Below are positions 6,450-12,595 of a stretch of DNA of 12,595 bases, piece after piece. The DNA is taken from positions 1-12,595 of the forward strand of contig JALNXT010000017.1 of NCBI GenBank assembly GCA_023230245.1. Reading direction: 5' to 3'. A model generated the notes under the pieces. The model ran no database searches and was not told the DNA's origin. It saw nothing but the letters and a program-made list of their open reading frames with translations. This DNA comes from Candidatus Cloacimonadota bacterium (GTDB lineage: Bacteria > Cloacimonadota > Cloacimonadia > Cloacimonadales > Cloacimonadaceae). The translations under genes were made by a program, and so were the position numbers. How positions within the stretch are numbered: the first letter of the stretch is position 1; every line of letters starts with the position of its first letter.

Positions 6450-7376
6450 ATGACAACTCTTACACTGCCCATCAAACTTTCAAGTGGAGTGCAAAGAGCC
6501 ATGGCGGAGCACCGAGCCGTTTTGGCAATGGAATCTACCGTGCTTACTCACGGCTTACCTTATCCAGATAATTTTGAGGTTCTTAAAATATTAGAGCAGC
6601 TCTGCACAGATAGTGGGGTAGAGCCTGCTACAATTATTGTGCTGGATGGAATTGCTCATATTGGAATGGATGAAGCTGATATTGCCAATCTCAAAGATAA
6701 AATGCAAAATCGTGAGCAACTTCATAAATTTGGCAGGCGAGAGCTTCCTATAGCAATGGTAAAAGGTTTGAGCGGAGGCACAACTGTTTCTGCTACCATG
6801 CTCCTTGCTTATTATTCAGGGATAAAAGTATTCTCTACTGGCGGAATTGGTGGCGTGCATAGAGGTTGGGAAAGAACTCTGGATATCTCCAGTGACTTGA
6901 AAGCTCTAGCAGAAATACCGGTTATTGTAGTATCAGCGGGTTGTAAGGCAATATTAGACATCCCTGCAACGCTTGAATATCTGGAGACTAGCGGAGTGCC
7001 CGTTTTCGGCTGGCAAACCCATGATTTCCCTGCTTTCTATTCGCGCAAGTCAGGTCTTAAAATAGATAAAGTAGATAGTGCCAAGCAGTTGGCAGATATC
7101 TATAAAACTATGATGGCTTTGGATGCTAAATCTAGCGGTATAATTTTGGCAAATCCCGTACCTATAGCGCAAGAAATCCCCCAAGAGCAGATTTCTATTC
7201 ATATAGAAAAAGCCATACAAGCAGCAGAAGATATGGGAGTGGGGGGTAAGAATCTTACTCCATACCTGCTTTCATTTTTAGCAGAATCCACCCAGGGGCT
7301 ATCTGTCGCCACCAATTTAGCATTATTAAAGAACAACGTAATTATCGGCGCACAAATCGCCAAGGAGCTTGTATGA
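6450..7376 (+). CDS. psuG: Pseudouridine-5'-phosphate glycosidase
   Basis: The enzyme reversibly splits the C-C glycosidic bond of pseudouridine 5'-phosphate to uracil and ribose 5-phosphate, the second step of pseudouridine salvage. The 308 residues match the family length. Family motifs are AMESTVLTHGLPYP (26-39), LDGIAHIG (65-72), GGTTVSATM (109-117), STGGIGGVHRG (129-139), SAGCKAILDIPATLEYLET (162-180) and ANPVP (234-238). The residues known from the E. coli enzyme are present: E28, D149, the Schiff-base lysine K166, and N289. No pseudouridine kinase gene (psuK) is nearby, although the two are commonly adjacent or fused; the kinase may be elsewhere. The ribosome binding site is weak (AGG about ten bases before ATG). 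The stop overlaps the start of the M55 peptidase (ATGA). Confidence 0.96.
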   Translation: MTTLTLPIKLSSGVQRAMAEHRAVLAMESTVLTHGLPYPDNFEVLKILEQLCTDSGVEPATIIVLDGIAHIGMDEADIANLKDKMQNREQLHKFGRRELPIAMVKGLSGGTTVSATMLLAYYSGIKVFSTGGIGGVHRGWERTLDISSDLKALAEIPVIVVSAGCKAILDIPATLEYLETSGVPVFGWQTHDFPAFYSRKSGLKIDKVDSAKQLADIYKTMMALDAKSSGIILANPVPIAQEIPQEQISIHIEKAIQAAEDMGVGGKNLTPYLLSFLAESTQGLSVATNLALLKNNVIIGAQIAKELV

Positions 7377-8203
7377 AGATATATATTTCCATCGATATGG
7401 AAGGAATGCCTGGAACCTATAATTGGGATCAGGAAAAGACTGATCGTGCATCCGTGCGCAAGGTTATGCAAGACCATGTTAGCGACGCGTTAATCTCGAT
7501 ATTAAACAGCAAAGATAGCAAAGCTATAAAAGAAATCGTGATTGCCGATTCCCATTCGGGCGGAGATAACCTAAGCTATGATATTACCGAGCTTGATCCG
7601 CGTATTTCGCTGATCAGTGGGGGTCCCAGACCTGCCTATATGATGCCTGCTTTTGATAATTCATACTCCATGGTTTTCTTTTTAGGCTACCATGCGGGCA
7701 CAGGCACTTTGAAAGCCAACATGGATCACACTTATTCCAACAGCCGTATTCAGAAGATTTGGATTAACGGTGTCCGTATGAACGAAGCGATGATAAATGC
7801 TGCCTACGCCGGTTATCATGGCGTGCCGGTGGCATTAATAACTGGGGACAAAGCCTTGGAAGCCGAAATAAAAAACGCTATGCCTTGGGTGGAATTTGTC
7901 TGCACCAAAGAAGCAGTTGCCAAATTTGCTGCCAAGAATTATTCTTCTGCATTAGTGCGGCCTCTGTTGGACACAGCAATTAAGAACTGCCTTGCAAAGC
8001 AGAAGATAGCCCTATATCAATTCGCAAAACCAATTTGTCTAAAGATAGAGTTTCACTCCACAGCCATGGCTGATGTTGCCTGCCTGATGCCTTACACGAA
8101 AAGGCTTGATGGTAGGACAGTGGAATACAGCGATGATGATTATGGTATCATCTTTGAAGCCATCATGGCACTTGTCACTTTAGCGTCCACCGCTGGCATA
8201 TAA
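7373..8203 (+). CDS. dppA: M55 family zinc D-aminopeptidase (DppA-like)
   Basis: The 276-residue protein belongs to peptidase family M55, founded by Bacillus subtilis DppA. DppA removes D-amino acids from short peptides and forms a large self-compartmentalising ring. The metal ligands are visible: D8 and E10 in SIDMEGMPG, H61 in ADSHSGG, H107 in GYHAGT, and E138 in RMNEAMINAA. H119, in NMDHTYS, corresponds to the conserved catalytic histidine. The start overlaps the psuG stop (ATGA), with AAGGAG upstream inside psuG, so the two are translationally coupled. No peptide transporter or racemase gene is adjacent. Joint expression with an RlpA-like wall protein suggests use of wall-derived or dietary D-peptides, which is inference. 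The gene ends before a convergent region full of stem-loops. Confidence 0.93.
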   Translation: MKIYISIDMEGMPGTYNWDQEKTDRASVRKVMQDHVSDALISILNSKDSKAIKEIVIADSHSGGDNLSYDITELDPRISLISGGPRPAYMMPAFDNSYSMVFFLGYHAGTGTLKANMDHTYSNSRIQKIWINGVRMNEAMINAAYAGYHGVPVALITGDKALEAEIKNAMPWVEFVCTKEAVAKFAAKNYSSALVRPLLDTAIKNCLAKQKIALYQFAKPICLKIEFHSTAMADVACLMPYTKRLDGRTVEYSDDDYGIIFEAIMALVTLASTAGI

Positions 8204-8243
8204 ATTAGTATTGCGTCAAAGCTAATCCGATGCAATTTGCCTT

Positions 8244-8289
8244 ATTGGGTTGCCAATCTCCATTGGGCTGCCAATCTACGAATTGGCAG
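8244..8289. repeat. Alternating ATTGG/CCAAT array with 18-base direct repeat
   Basis: ATTGGGTTGCCAATCT (8244-8259) is repeated as ATTGGGCTGCCAATCT (8262-8277), one change in 16 bases and a period of 18. Within this, ATTGG and its complement CCAAT alternate: 8244, 8253, 8262, 8271, then ATTGG at 8282. The last pair extends to a perfect eight-base stem, CTGCCAAT (8268-8275) with ATTGGCAG (8282-8289), around a six-base loop. Any neighbouring pair of blocks can form a small hairpin. Confidence 0.75.
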
Positions 8290-8310
8290 AGTCAGCGTAG
8301 CTGTCTTGAA

Positions 8311-8327
8311 AGCATCCTCTGGATGCT
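8311..8327. repeat. Tight perfect hairpin AGCATCC-TCT-GGATGCT
   Basis: Seven-base arms at 8311-8317 and 8321-8327 pair perfectly around a three-base loop. It directly abuts the next hairpin, which begins at 8328. There is no T-run after it on either strand. Confidence 0.7.
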
Positions 8328-8349
8328 GTGGCAAATCAGAGTTTGCCAC
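8328..8349. repeat. Perfect hairpin GTGGCAAA-TCAGAG-TTTGCCAC
   Basis: Eight-base arms at 8328-8335 and 8342-8349 pair perfectly around a six-base loop. It follows the preceding stem-loop without a spacer, so the two could stack coaxially if transcribed. Confidence 0.7.
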
Positions 8350-8378
8350 CCCATTCACACCCATGCTTCATTTGCAAG

Positions 8379-8440
8379 CATTGCCCTATCATTGCCCACC
8401 TATTGTCCATGACAAGGGCAATGAGTGGGCAATGATAGGG
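8379..8440. repeat. Long inverted repeat that can pair in two registers
   Basis: CCCTATCATTGCCCAC (8384-8399) and GTGGGCAATGATAGGG (8425-8440) are a perfect 16-base inverted repeat. Each arm region also carries CATTGCCC or its complement twice at an 11-base period: 8379-8386 and 8390-8397 on the left, 8416-8423 and 8427-8434 on the right. A second register pairs both octamers across a 3x3 internal loop. Both registers keep the inner hairpin TTGTC-CAT-GACAA (8403-8415). It lies between the convergent M55 and gltX genes, ending 26 bases before the gltX stop. The lack of a T-run speaks against a plain intrinsic terminator. A bidirectional transcription block, a small RNA or a mobile-repeat remnant are possible. 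Confidence 0.75.
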
Positions 8441-8465
8441 TATTTGAAACAAGGAGTGTAGAGAT

Positions 8466-9899
8466 TTATCTTACGACATAGCGGCTAATTCTGTCTATTG
8501 CTTCCTGATCGCCAAGGATGGCAAAAGTATTGGGTAGATCAGGACCATGAGCCTGATTAATTAATGCCAGGCGCAGGGGAGTATATAGGGCTTTACCCTT
8601 AATACCGAGGTTGGTGGTGCAAAGCTTGGTTAGTTCCTGTACTTTATCTGCATTTAATGGCATCGCTTTGGGTAATTCTTCGGCAAACCACTTTAGCACC
8701 TTCTGCGAATCCGCATTTAGCATAATCTCTTTATCTTCAGTGCTTAGCTCGGCTTTCGCATAGAACATCTTACTGTAGTCCACAATTTCTGGAAGCAGCG
8801 TGCATCTTTCCCTGGCAACATCAACGCATTTCATAAACTTATCTCTATTGGAAATATCGAGTCCGCTACTGAGGAAATATGGCTCACACCGTTCAGCAAT
8901 TGTCTCCAGCGGCAAACTGCGCATGTAGTGCCCATTCATCCAATCAAGCTTGGTAAGATCGAAGATAGCACCGGCTTTATTTACCCTATCGAGACTAAAG
9001 ACAGAGCACATTTCATCCAGAGTAAATATCTCCCTGTCATCGGATGTATGCCAGCCTAAAAGCACCACAAAATTCAGTAGAGCTTCTTTAAGATAACCCT
9101 TAGTAAGATAGCTTTCTACAGATACATCATTCATGCGTTTACTTAACTTACTACGATCAGTTGCAAGTATAAGAGGAAGATGCACCCAAATCGGAGCTTC
9201 CCAACCAAAACATTCATAGAGCCAAAGATGCTTAGGCGTACTAGATAACCACTCCTCTCCACGAATCACGTGCGATATCTGCATATAATGATCATCTACG
9301 ACAGCAGCAAGATGATAGGTGGGAAATCCATCGCTCTTTACCAGGACTTGGTCGTCAGATTGAGAGCTTTCCATCTCTACCTTATCGCGGATTAGGTCGT
9401 CGAAGCTAAACAACCTGTGGTCAGGCATTTTTAGCCTGATCACGTGTCTTTCTCCCTTGGCTAATCTGGCAGTAATTTCATCTTTGCTAAGCTGAAGGCA
9501 GCGTCTATCGTATTTAACAAATTGACCTTGGACTTGTTGCTCTTCACGCATGGCAGTAAGAGTTTCAGAGCTACAAAAACAGTAGTAAGCATTGCCACTG
9601 TCAATTAGTTTCTGTGCGTGGTATTTGTACAATTCTAATCTTTGCGATTGCGTGTATGGTTGGAACTCTCCACCGATACCTGGGCCTTCATCGAAATCTA
9701 TGCCCAGTTGGTGGAGTGTATTGATTAGACTTGTGGCAGCTCCTTCAACTTCGCGGCTCTGATCTGTATCTTCTATGCGTAGAATTAGTTTACCTTTCAT
9801 CGCGCTGGCAAATAAATAGTCATATAAAGCGGTACGCAGACCACCAATATGTAAGTAGCCGGTTGGACTGGGGGCGAAACGGACGCGGACTGGTTTCAT
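8466..9899 (-). CDS. gltX: Glutamyl-tRNA synthetase
   Basis: The enzyme charges tRNA-Glu with glutamate using ATP in the cytoplasm. The 477-residue length fits bacterial GluRS. The class I HIGH motif appears as FAPSPTGYLHIGGLRTALYDYL (8-29), with LRIEDTD (40-46) beyond it. The family signature HVIRGEEWLSSTPKHLWLYE is at 210-229, and the KMSKS-equivalent KLSKR is at 251-255. The C-terminal anticodon-binding region runs from about residue 330 to the end. AAGGAG lies before the ATG, overlapping the stop of the upstream hypothetical gene, and the gap between the genes is nine bases. It is the last gene of the maf operon. Whether it also charges tRNA-Gln for the amidotransferase route cannot be judged here. 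Confidence 0.97.
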   Translation of the reverse strand: MKPVRVRFAPSPTGYLHIGGLRTALYDYLFASAMKGKLILRIEDTDQSREVEGAATSLINTLHQLGIDFDEGPGIGGEFQPYTQSQRLELYKYHAQKLIDSGNAYYCFCSSETLTAMREEQQVQGQFVKYDRRCLQLSKDEITARLAKGERHVIRLKMPDHRLFSFDDLIRDKVEMESSQSDDQVLVKSDGFPTYHLAAVVDDHYMQISHVIRGEEWLSSTPKHLWLYECFGWEAPIWVHLPLILATDRSKLSKRMNDVSVESYLTKGYLKEALLNFVVLLGWHTSDDREIFTLDEMCSVFSLDRVNKAGAIFDLTKLDWMNGHYMRSLPLETIAERCEPYFLSSGLDISNRDKFMKCVDVARERCTLLPEIVDYSKMFYAKAELSTEDKEIMLNADSQKVLKWFAEELPKAMPLNADKVQELTKLCTTNLGIKGKALYTPLRLALINQAHGPDLPNTFAILGDQEAIDRISRYVVR

Positions 9900-9908
9900 G
9901 GATGCTCC

Positions 9909-10493
9909 TTAAAATGCTTTTGTATTATTGGAAAGATCTTCAATAAAAGTGTTTAAACGGGGGTTTAGTACACGGTAATGAGGATCATAAGTCGTTCTAA
10001 ATAAATCTGAATGGTGGGGGATTATCGCTTGCTCAGCAATTTGTAGCAATTTATCCCACTCATTATTGTCTATGGGAAAATGGCTATGGATAAGCTCTTT
10101 GCTTCCCATCCATAGCTCCTTCATTGAGTATTTAGGCTTTCCTTGCAGGCAGGATAGTTTCATTAGGTTAGCCATTTGATTACACTGCTCAGTAAACAGC
10201 TTTTCATCTTGGTGGATATAAGGCTGAATCAGGCTTATACTAATTCTACTAAAACCAAGGCTGTTGCTAATATCCTGTATAAAAGGCTGATAAATATTAT
10301 GCATCGCCAAAGCTTCGGCCTTTATATAGCTCGAAACAGTTTCCAGATCACCCAAAATATGTAAGGGGCCAAAAAAGGCCTGTAAGATTAGCTTGTATAT
10401 ATCTACGAGTTTACACTCTGGATGAATGCTTAGCTCATCTATCACAAGATTCTCTATGTTTATGCCACTAAGCGCGAATACGTTAAGCTTCAT
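9909..10493 (-). CDS. Protein of an uncharacterised bacterial family (DIYKLIxQAFFGPxH motif)
   Basis: The protein is 194 residues from ATG 10493, soluble, without a signal peptide or membrane segment. I do not know its function. Its N-terminal third, HPECKLVDIYKLILQAFFGPLHIL, resembles a family of unannotated bacterial proteins that I recall having a conserved D-[IV]-Y-K-x-x-x-Q-A-x-x-G-P-x-H motif. In that family it is followed, as here, by a two-part acidic segment and an 'I-x-P-Y' block (SISLIQPYIH). Two other ATGs are in frame. The one at 10508 lacks a ribosome binding site, while 10493 has a weak GGAA upstream and overlaps the amidohydrolase stop by 11 bases. It lies between the amidohydrolase and gltX with tight spacing, so it is co-transcribed with them. 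Confidence 0.72.
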   Translation of the reverse strand: MKLNVFALSGINIENLVIDELSIHPECKLVDIYKLILQAFFGPLHILGDLETVSSYIKAEALAMHNIYQPFIQDISNSLGFSRISISLIQPYIHQDEKLFTEQCNQMANLMKLSCLQGKPKYSMKELWMGSKELIHSHFPIDNNEWDKLLQIAEQAIIPHHSDLFRTTYDPHYRVLNPRLNTFIEDLSNNTKAF

Positions 10494-11958
10494 AAACAAT
10501 AATTCCATTGCGAATAACAGAAACTACGTGAGGGATGTGAGCTTCGTCATCCAGAGCATTGCTCATAACTGTAAAATCTGCCTGATAACCTTCTTTAATA
10601 GATCCTAATGTGTTTTCCTCACCACTTAGCCAGGCTGCGTTTTTGGTATAGATATCAACAGCTTGTGCGTGAGTAAGGCTTTCATTGGGGTTATGGTGAT
10701 ACATCGCAGCTCTGATGGATTGGACAATATCCATGGGAGTAATATACCAATCTGATCCACCGGTAATACGGATTGAGTTACGTACCATTGAGGAAAAACG
10801 GTTCATGTTCAGGCTTCGTTTTTCTCCCAACATACGAGTATAGAGGCCATCCTTTCCACCCCATAACAAATCAAAATTGGGCTGCATTACGGGTACCGCG
10901 CCCGAAGCTTTAATATCTTTAATAAGGCTGTCGTTGCTAAGCTCACAATGAATCAACTGGTGCCGTAAATCACGGTAATCGGTATCCTTAAGCTTCTTAT
11001 AGATATTATTGATTTGCGTAATGGCGCGATCACCAATGCAATGCACACCCACTTGCAGATTATGCTTGTGTGCTTGGGTGATAAAGTTACCCCAAAATTC
11101 ATCGCTTTGGTACAGGTTTCCCAATGAGTCGCTATTATTGTAAGGCTCTAATAGTGCCGCAGTGGAAGAACCGATGGAACCATCGGCAAGAATGCATCCA
11201 CCGATACGGGTTGCACCTACATCGAGAGCAGCTTTGATATTAAAAGACTGAGGATAGAGCGTGAATTTAATGGGGAATTGATGCAGGTTATCTCTAAGTA
11301 ATTGGTAATGGCTAATACTTTGGTTGGCATCACCGATCATGGTATGCACTCCCGAAAAACCACCTTGCATAGCTAGTAACGATGCTTTATGGTAGGCATT
11401 TAAAATAGTCTCTTCAGATAGCTTCCCATGAAAATAATGGACGGCTTTATCATTATAAGAACCTCTGAGGATTTCTTCTTTGTAGTTATCCAAGCCCGAT
11501 ACCATCTTTCTTGCTGCACTATTTAGGATGCAGGAATGCCCATCCACTCTACGTAGAATTAGAGGCTTATCGGGAGAAACGCTATCCAACTCGGCAATCA
11601 ATGGGAAGCGGGCTTCTGCGATGGAAAACTCATCAAATTGCCAGGCAAAGATGGGATCAGTTCCCGCGGTTTTGGAATATTTAAGATCAATTAAAGCTAG
11701 TATGTCTTGGATGTTTTTTACTATAGAAAGATCTATACCAAGGGAATACAAGCCCCCTTCAAAGCTGTGTGTGTGTGTGTCTGTAAATCCCGGATACACG
11801 TATGCACCACCACAATCCAGCTTGTTCTTTAATGATAGGAGTGGAGGATTGGGTTCTGTAACTATCTGTTCTATTAGTCCATCGTGAATAACGATAGATT
11901 TCTTGGAAGCTGAGCAGCCTCCGTTTTGCCAAAGATAAGCGTTGTGGAGTAATATCAT
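10483..11958 (-). CDS. YtcJ-like metal-dependent amidohydrolase
   Basis: The 491-residue protein is of the amidohydrolase superfamily, Amidohydro_3/YtcJ group, whose known members hydrolyse N-acyl or amide bonds. The natural substrate is unknown. Residues 1-55 and about 450-491 form the small beta domain that flanks the TIM barrel. Metal-site motifs are PGFTDTHTHS (56-65; H62 and H64), VHCIGD (305-310; H306), IHCE (336-339; H337) and GGSDW (400-404; D403). DGHS (139-142) and ILADGSIGSSTAALLEPY (256-273) are typical of YtcJ proteins. No signal peptide is seen, so it is cytoplasmic. The ATG overlaps the maf stop (ATGA) and has AAGGAG nine bases upstream. The H62-H64 codons lie within a (GT)n run. 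Confidence 0.9.
   Translation of the reverse strand: MILLHNAYLWQNGGCSASKKSIVIHDGLIEQIVTEPNPPLLSLKNKLDCGGAYVYPGFTDTHTHSFEGGLYSLGIDLSIVKNIQDILALIDLKYSKTAGTDPIFAWQFDEFSIAEARFPLIAELDSVSPDKPLILRRVDGHSCILNSAARKMVSGLDNYKEEILRGSYNDKAVHYFHGKLSEETILNAYHKASLLAMQGGFSGVHTMIGDANQSISHYQLLRDNLHQFPIKFTLYPQSFNIKAALDVGATRIGGCILADGSIGSSTAALLEPYNNSDSLGNLYQSDEFWGNFITQAHKHNLQVGVHCIGDRAITQINNIYKKLKDTDYRDLRHQLIHCELSNDSLIKDIKASGAVPVMQPNFDLLWGGKDGLYTRMLGEKRSLNMNRFSSMVRNSIRITGGSDWYITPMDIVQSIRAAMYHHNPNESLTHAQAVDIYTKNAAWLSGEENTLGSIKEGYQADFTVMSNALDDEAHIPHVVSVIRNGIIVYEA
11766..11778. repeat. (TG)n dinucleotide run inside the amidohydrolase gene
   Basis: Thirteen bases of alternating T and G on the plus strand (ACACAC... 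on the coding strand) encode the T-H-T-H stretch with the metal-binding HxH (residues 61-64). Slippage by one unit would shift the frame just after the motif. It is short for a phase-variable tract, so an effect is possible but not shown. Confidence 0.6.
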
Positions 11959-12548
11959 TGTTCAAGACTCCTTAATAAGACTTGCAGTAATTCATAAAAT
12001 TTGCGGATGGGGAAACCCATTACATTGAAGTAACAACCGTGAACACCGGTGATAAACTGAGACCCATAGCCCTGAATCCCATAGGCACCAGCTTTATCGA
12101 GTGGCTCGCCCGTTTTAAGATATGAGATAATTTCGTTTTCAGTTATTGCGGCAAATGAGACAGTAGTCTGTTCATAATCGCATAGTATATGGTTATTTAA
12201 GCCGATACATATCCCTGTGTAAACAATATGGTCACGTTTTGATAACATTCGGAGATACTCTCTGGCTTGTTCTTCATCTTTAGGCTTGCCCAATACGTTT
12301 GTATCAATTGCTACTAGAGTATCTGCTGCTATTACAATCTGCCCCTTAGACACAGTATTTAGCACGAATCGAGCTTTATTATTTGCGTGGTTCATTGCCT
12401 GAATATGTGGTTTTTCTTCAGTAAGCGGTTCGGCAATATCAGCAGGAATTATAGAGGCGTTTAACCCCAGCAAAGAAAACAATTCCTTACGCCTGGGAGA
12501 AGCGGAAGCTAAAATAAGCTGATAATTAGATAACATTTCATGAATCAT
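11955..12548 (-). CDS. maf: Maf/YhdE-family nucleotide pyrophosphatase
   Basis: The 197-residue protein hydrolyses nucleoside triphosphates, often non-canonical or modified ones such as methylated dTTP/UTP, to monophosphate and pyrophosphate. Family motifs are LILASASPRRKELFSLLG (11-28), AADTLVAIDTNVLGKPKDEEQA (75-95 region; D76 in ADT) and DKAGAYGIQGYGSQFI (151-166). The terminal block is HGCYFNVMGFPI (170-181). The frame extends to an ATG at 12572 and has a later ATG at 12536. I chose 12548-12546 because GAGGTG lies about eight bases upstream, while neither of the others has a clear ribosome binding site. It heads the operon with the amidohydrolase, the hypothetical protein and gltX. Its promoter would be at or beyond the right edge; TTGACG lies at 12590-12595 on the minus strand. 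Confidence 0.93.
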   Translation of the reverse strand: MIHEMLSNYQLILASASPRRKELFSLLGLNASIIPADIAEPLTEEKPHIQAMNHANNKARFVLNTVSKGQIVIAADTLVAIDTNVLGKPKDEEQAREYLRMLSKRDHIVYTGICIGLNNHILCDYEQTTVSFAAITENEIISYLKTGEPLDKAGAYGIQGYGSQFITGVHGCYFNVMGFPIRKFYELLQVLLRSLEQ

Positions 12549-12595
12549 ACGGTTACACCTCTGTCTCACCATTTAAAAGGCTGCAATAACGTCAA

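Noticed and set aside
8379..8440. Large inverted repeat as an intrinsic terminator or CRISPR-like repeat
   Set aside because: No T-run follows on either strand, and there is no regular array of repeats and spacers.
8230..8461. Two overlapping plus-strand open frames of 60 and 74 codons in the M55-gltX intergenic region
   Set aside because: They translate the inverted-repeat cluster into low-complexity, Cys/His/Trp-rich sequence with no ribosome binding site.
11759..11965. A 68-codon minus-strand frame across the start of the amidohydrolase gene
   Set aside because: It is a shadow of the amidohydrolase start; the other frame has all the metal-site motifs and a good ribosome binding site.

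Overview
The window holds thirteen protein-coding genes packed at bacterial density. The first is cut by the left edge. Nothing here names the species directly. Several things point to an anaerobic, amino-acid-fermenting bacterium: a four-subunit ferredoxin-dependent 2-oxoacid oxidoreductase, scavenging enzymes (pseudouridine-5'-phosphate glycosidase, M55 D-aminopeptidase), a Thermus-type PyrE and low-to-moderate G+C. From general resemblance I would guess a Cloacimonadota-like lineage; this is an inference from gene content, not from a marker gene. Translation starts are mostly preceded by AAGGAG/GGAG sequences, and genes within operons are joined by TAATG, ATGA or TTGA overlaps.

Layout. (1) Positions 1-2728, minus strand: an operon read pyrE (carrying an extra N-terminal DUF2007-like domain), a two-part SAM methyltransferase, then rnhB (RNase HII, TTG start, cut by the window edge). 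(2) 2829-5422, minus strand: a four-gene 2-oxoacid:ferredoxin oxidoreductase operon in the order ferredoxin subunit, alpha, beta, gamma, closed by a good intrinsic terminator at 2780-2820. (3) 5423-5901: a 479-base gene-free divergent region with candidate promoters at both ends and several small inverted repeats. (4) 5902-8203, plus strand: an RlpA-like secreted wall protein, psuG, and an M55 D-aminopeptidase overlapping psuG by ATGA. (5) 8204-8465: a convergent intergenic region unusually rich in perfect stem-loops. (6) 8466-12548, minus strand: an operon read maf, a YtcJ-like amidohydrolase, a protein of an uncharacterised family, then gltX.

How it works together. The oxidoreductase would decarboxylate 2-oxoacids (branched-chain ones are the best guess) to acyl-CoA and reduced ferredoxin. 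The M55 peptidase could supply amino acids from D-amino-acid-containing peptides, and PsuG recovers ribose-5-phosphate and uracil from pseudouridine nucleotide. PyrE makes orotidine monophosphate. RlpA, maf, rnhB and gltX are housekeeping functions. No transposase, integrase, CRISPR array, tRNA or rRNA was found.

The most unusual material is non-coding. The 8244-8440 region has a nine-base-period alternating ATTGG/CCAAT array, two adjacent perfect hairpins, and a long hairpin that can pair in two registers. The most unusual coding features are the DUF2007-PyrE fusion and the 240-residue unrecognised N-terminal half of the methyltransferase. I found no clear evidence of a wholly new multi-gene system.
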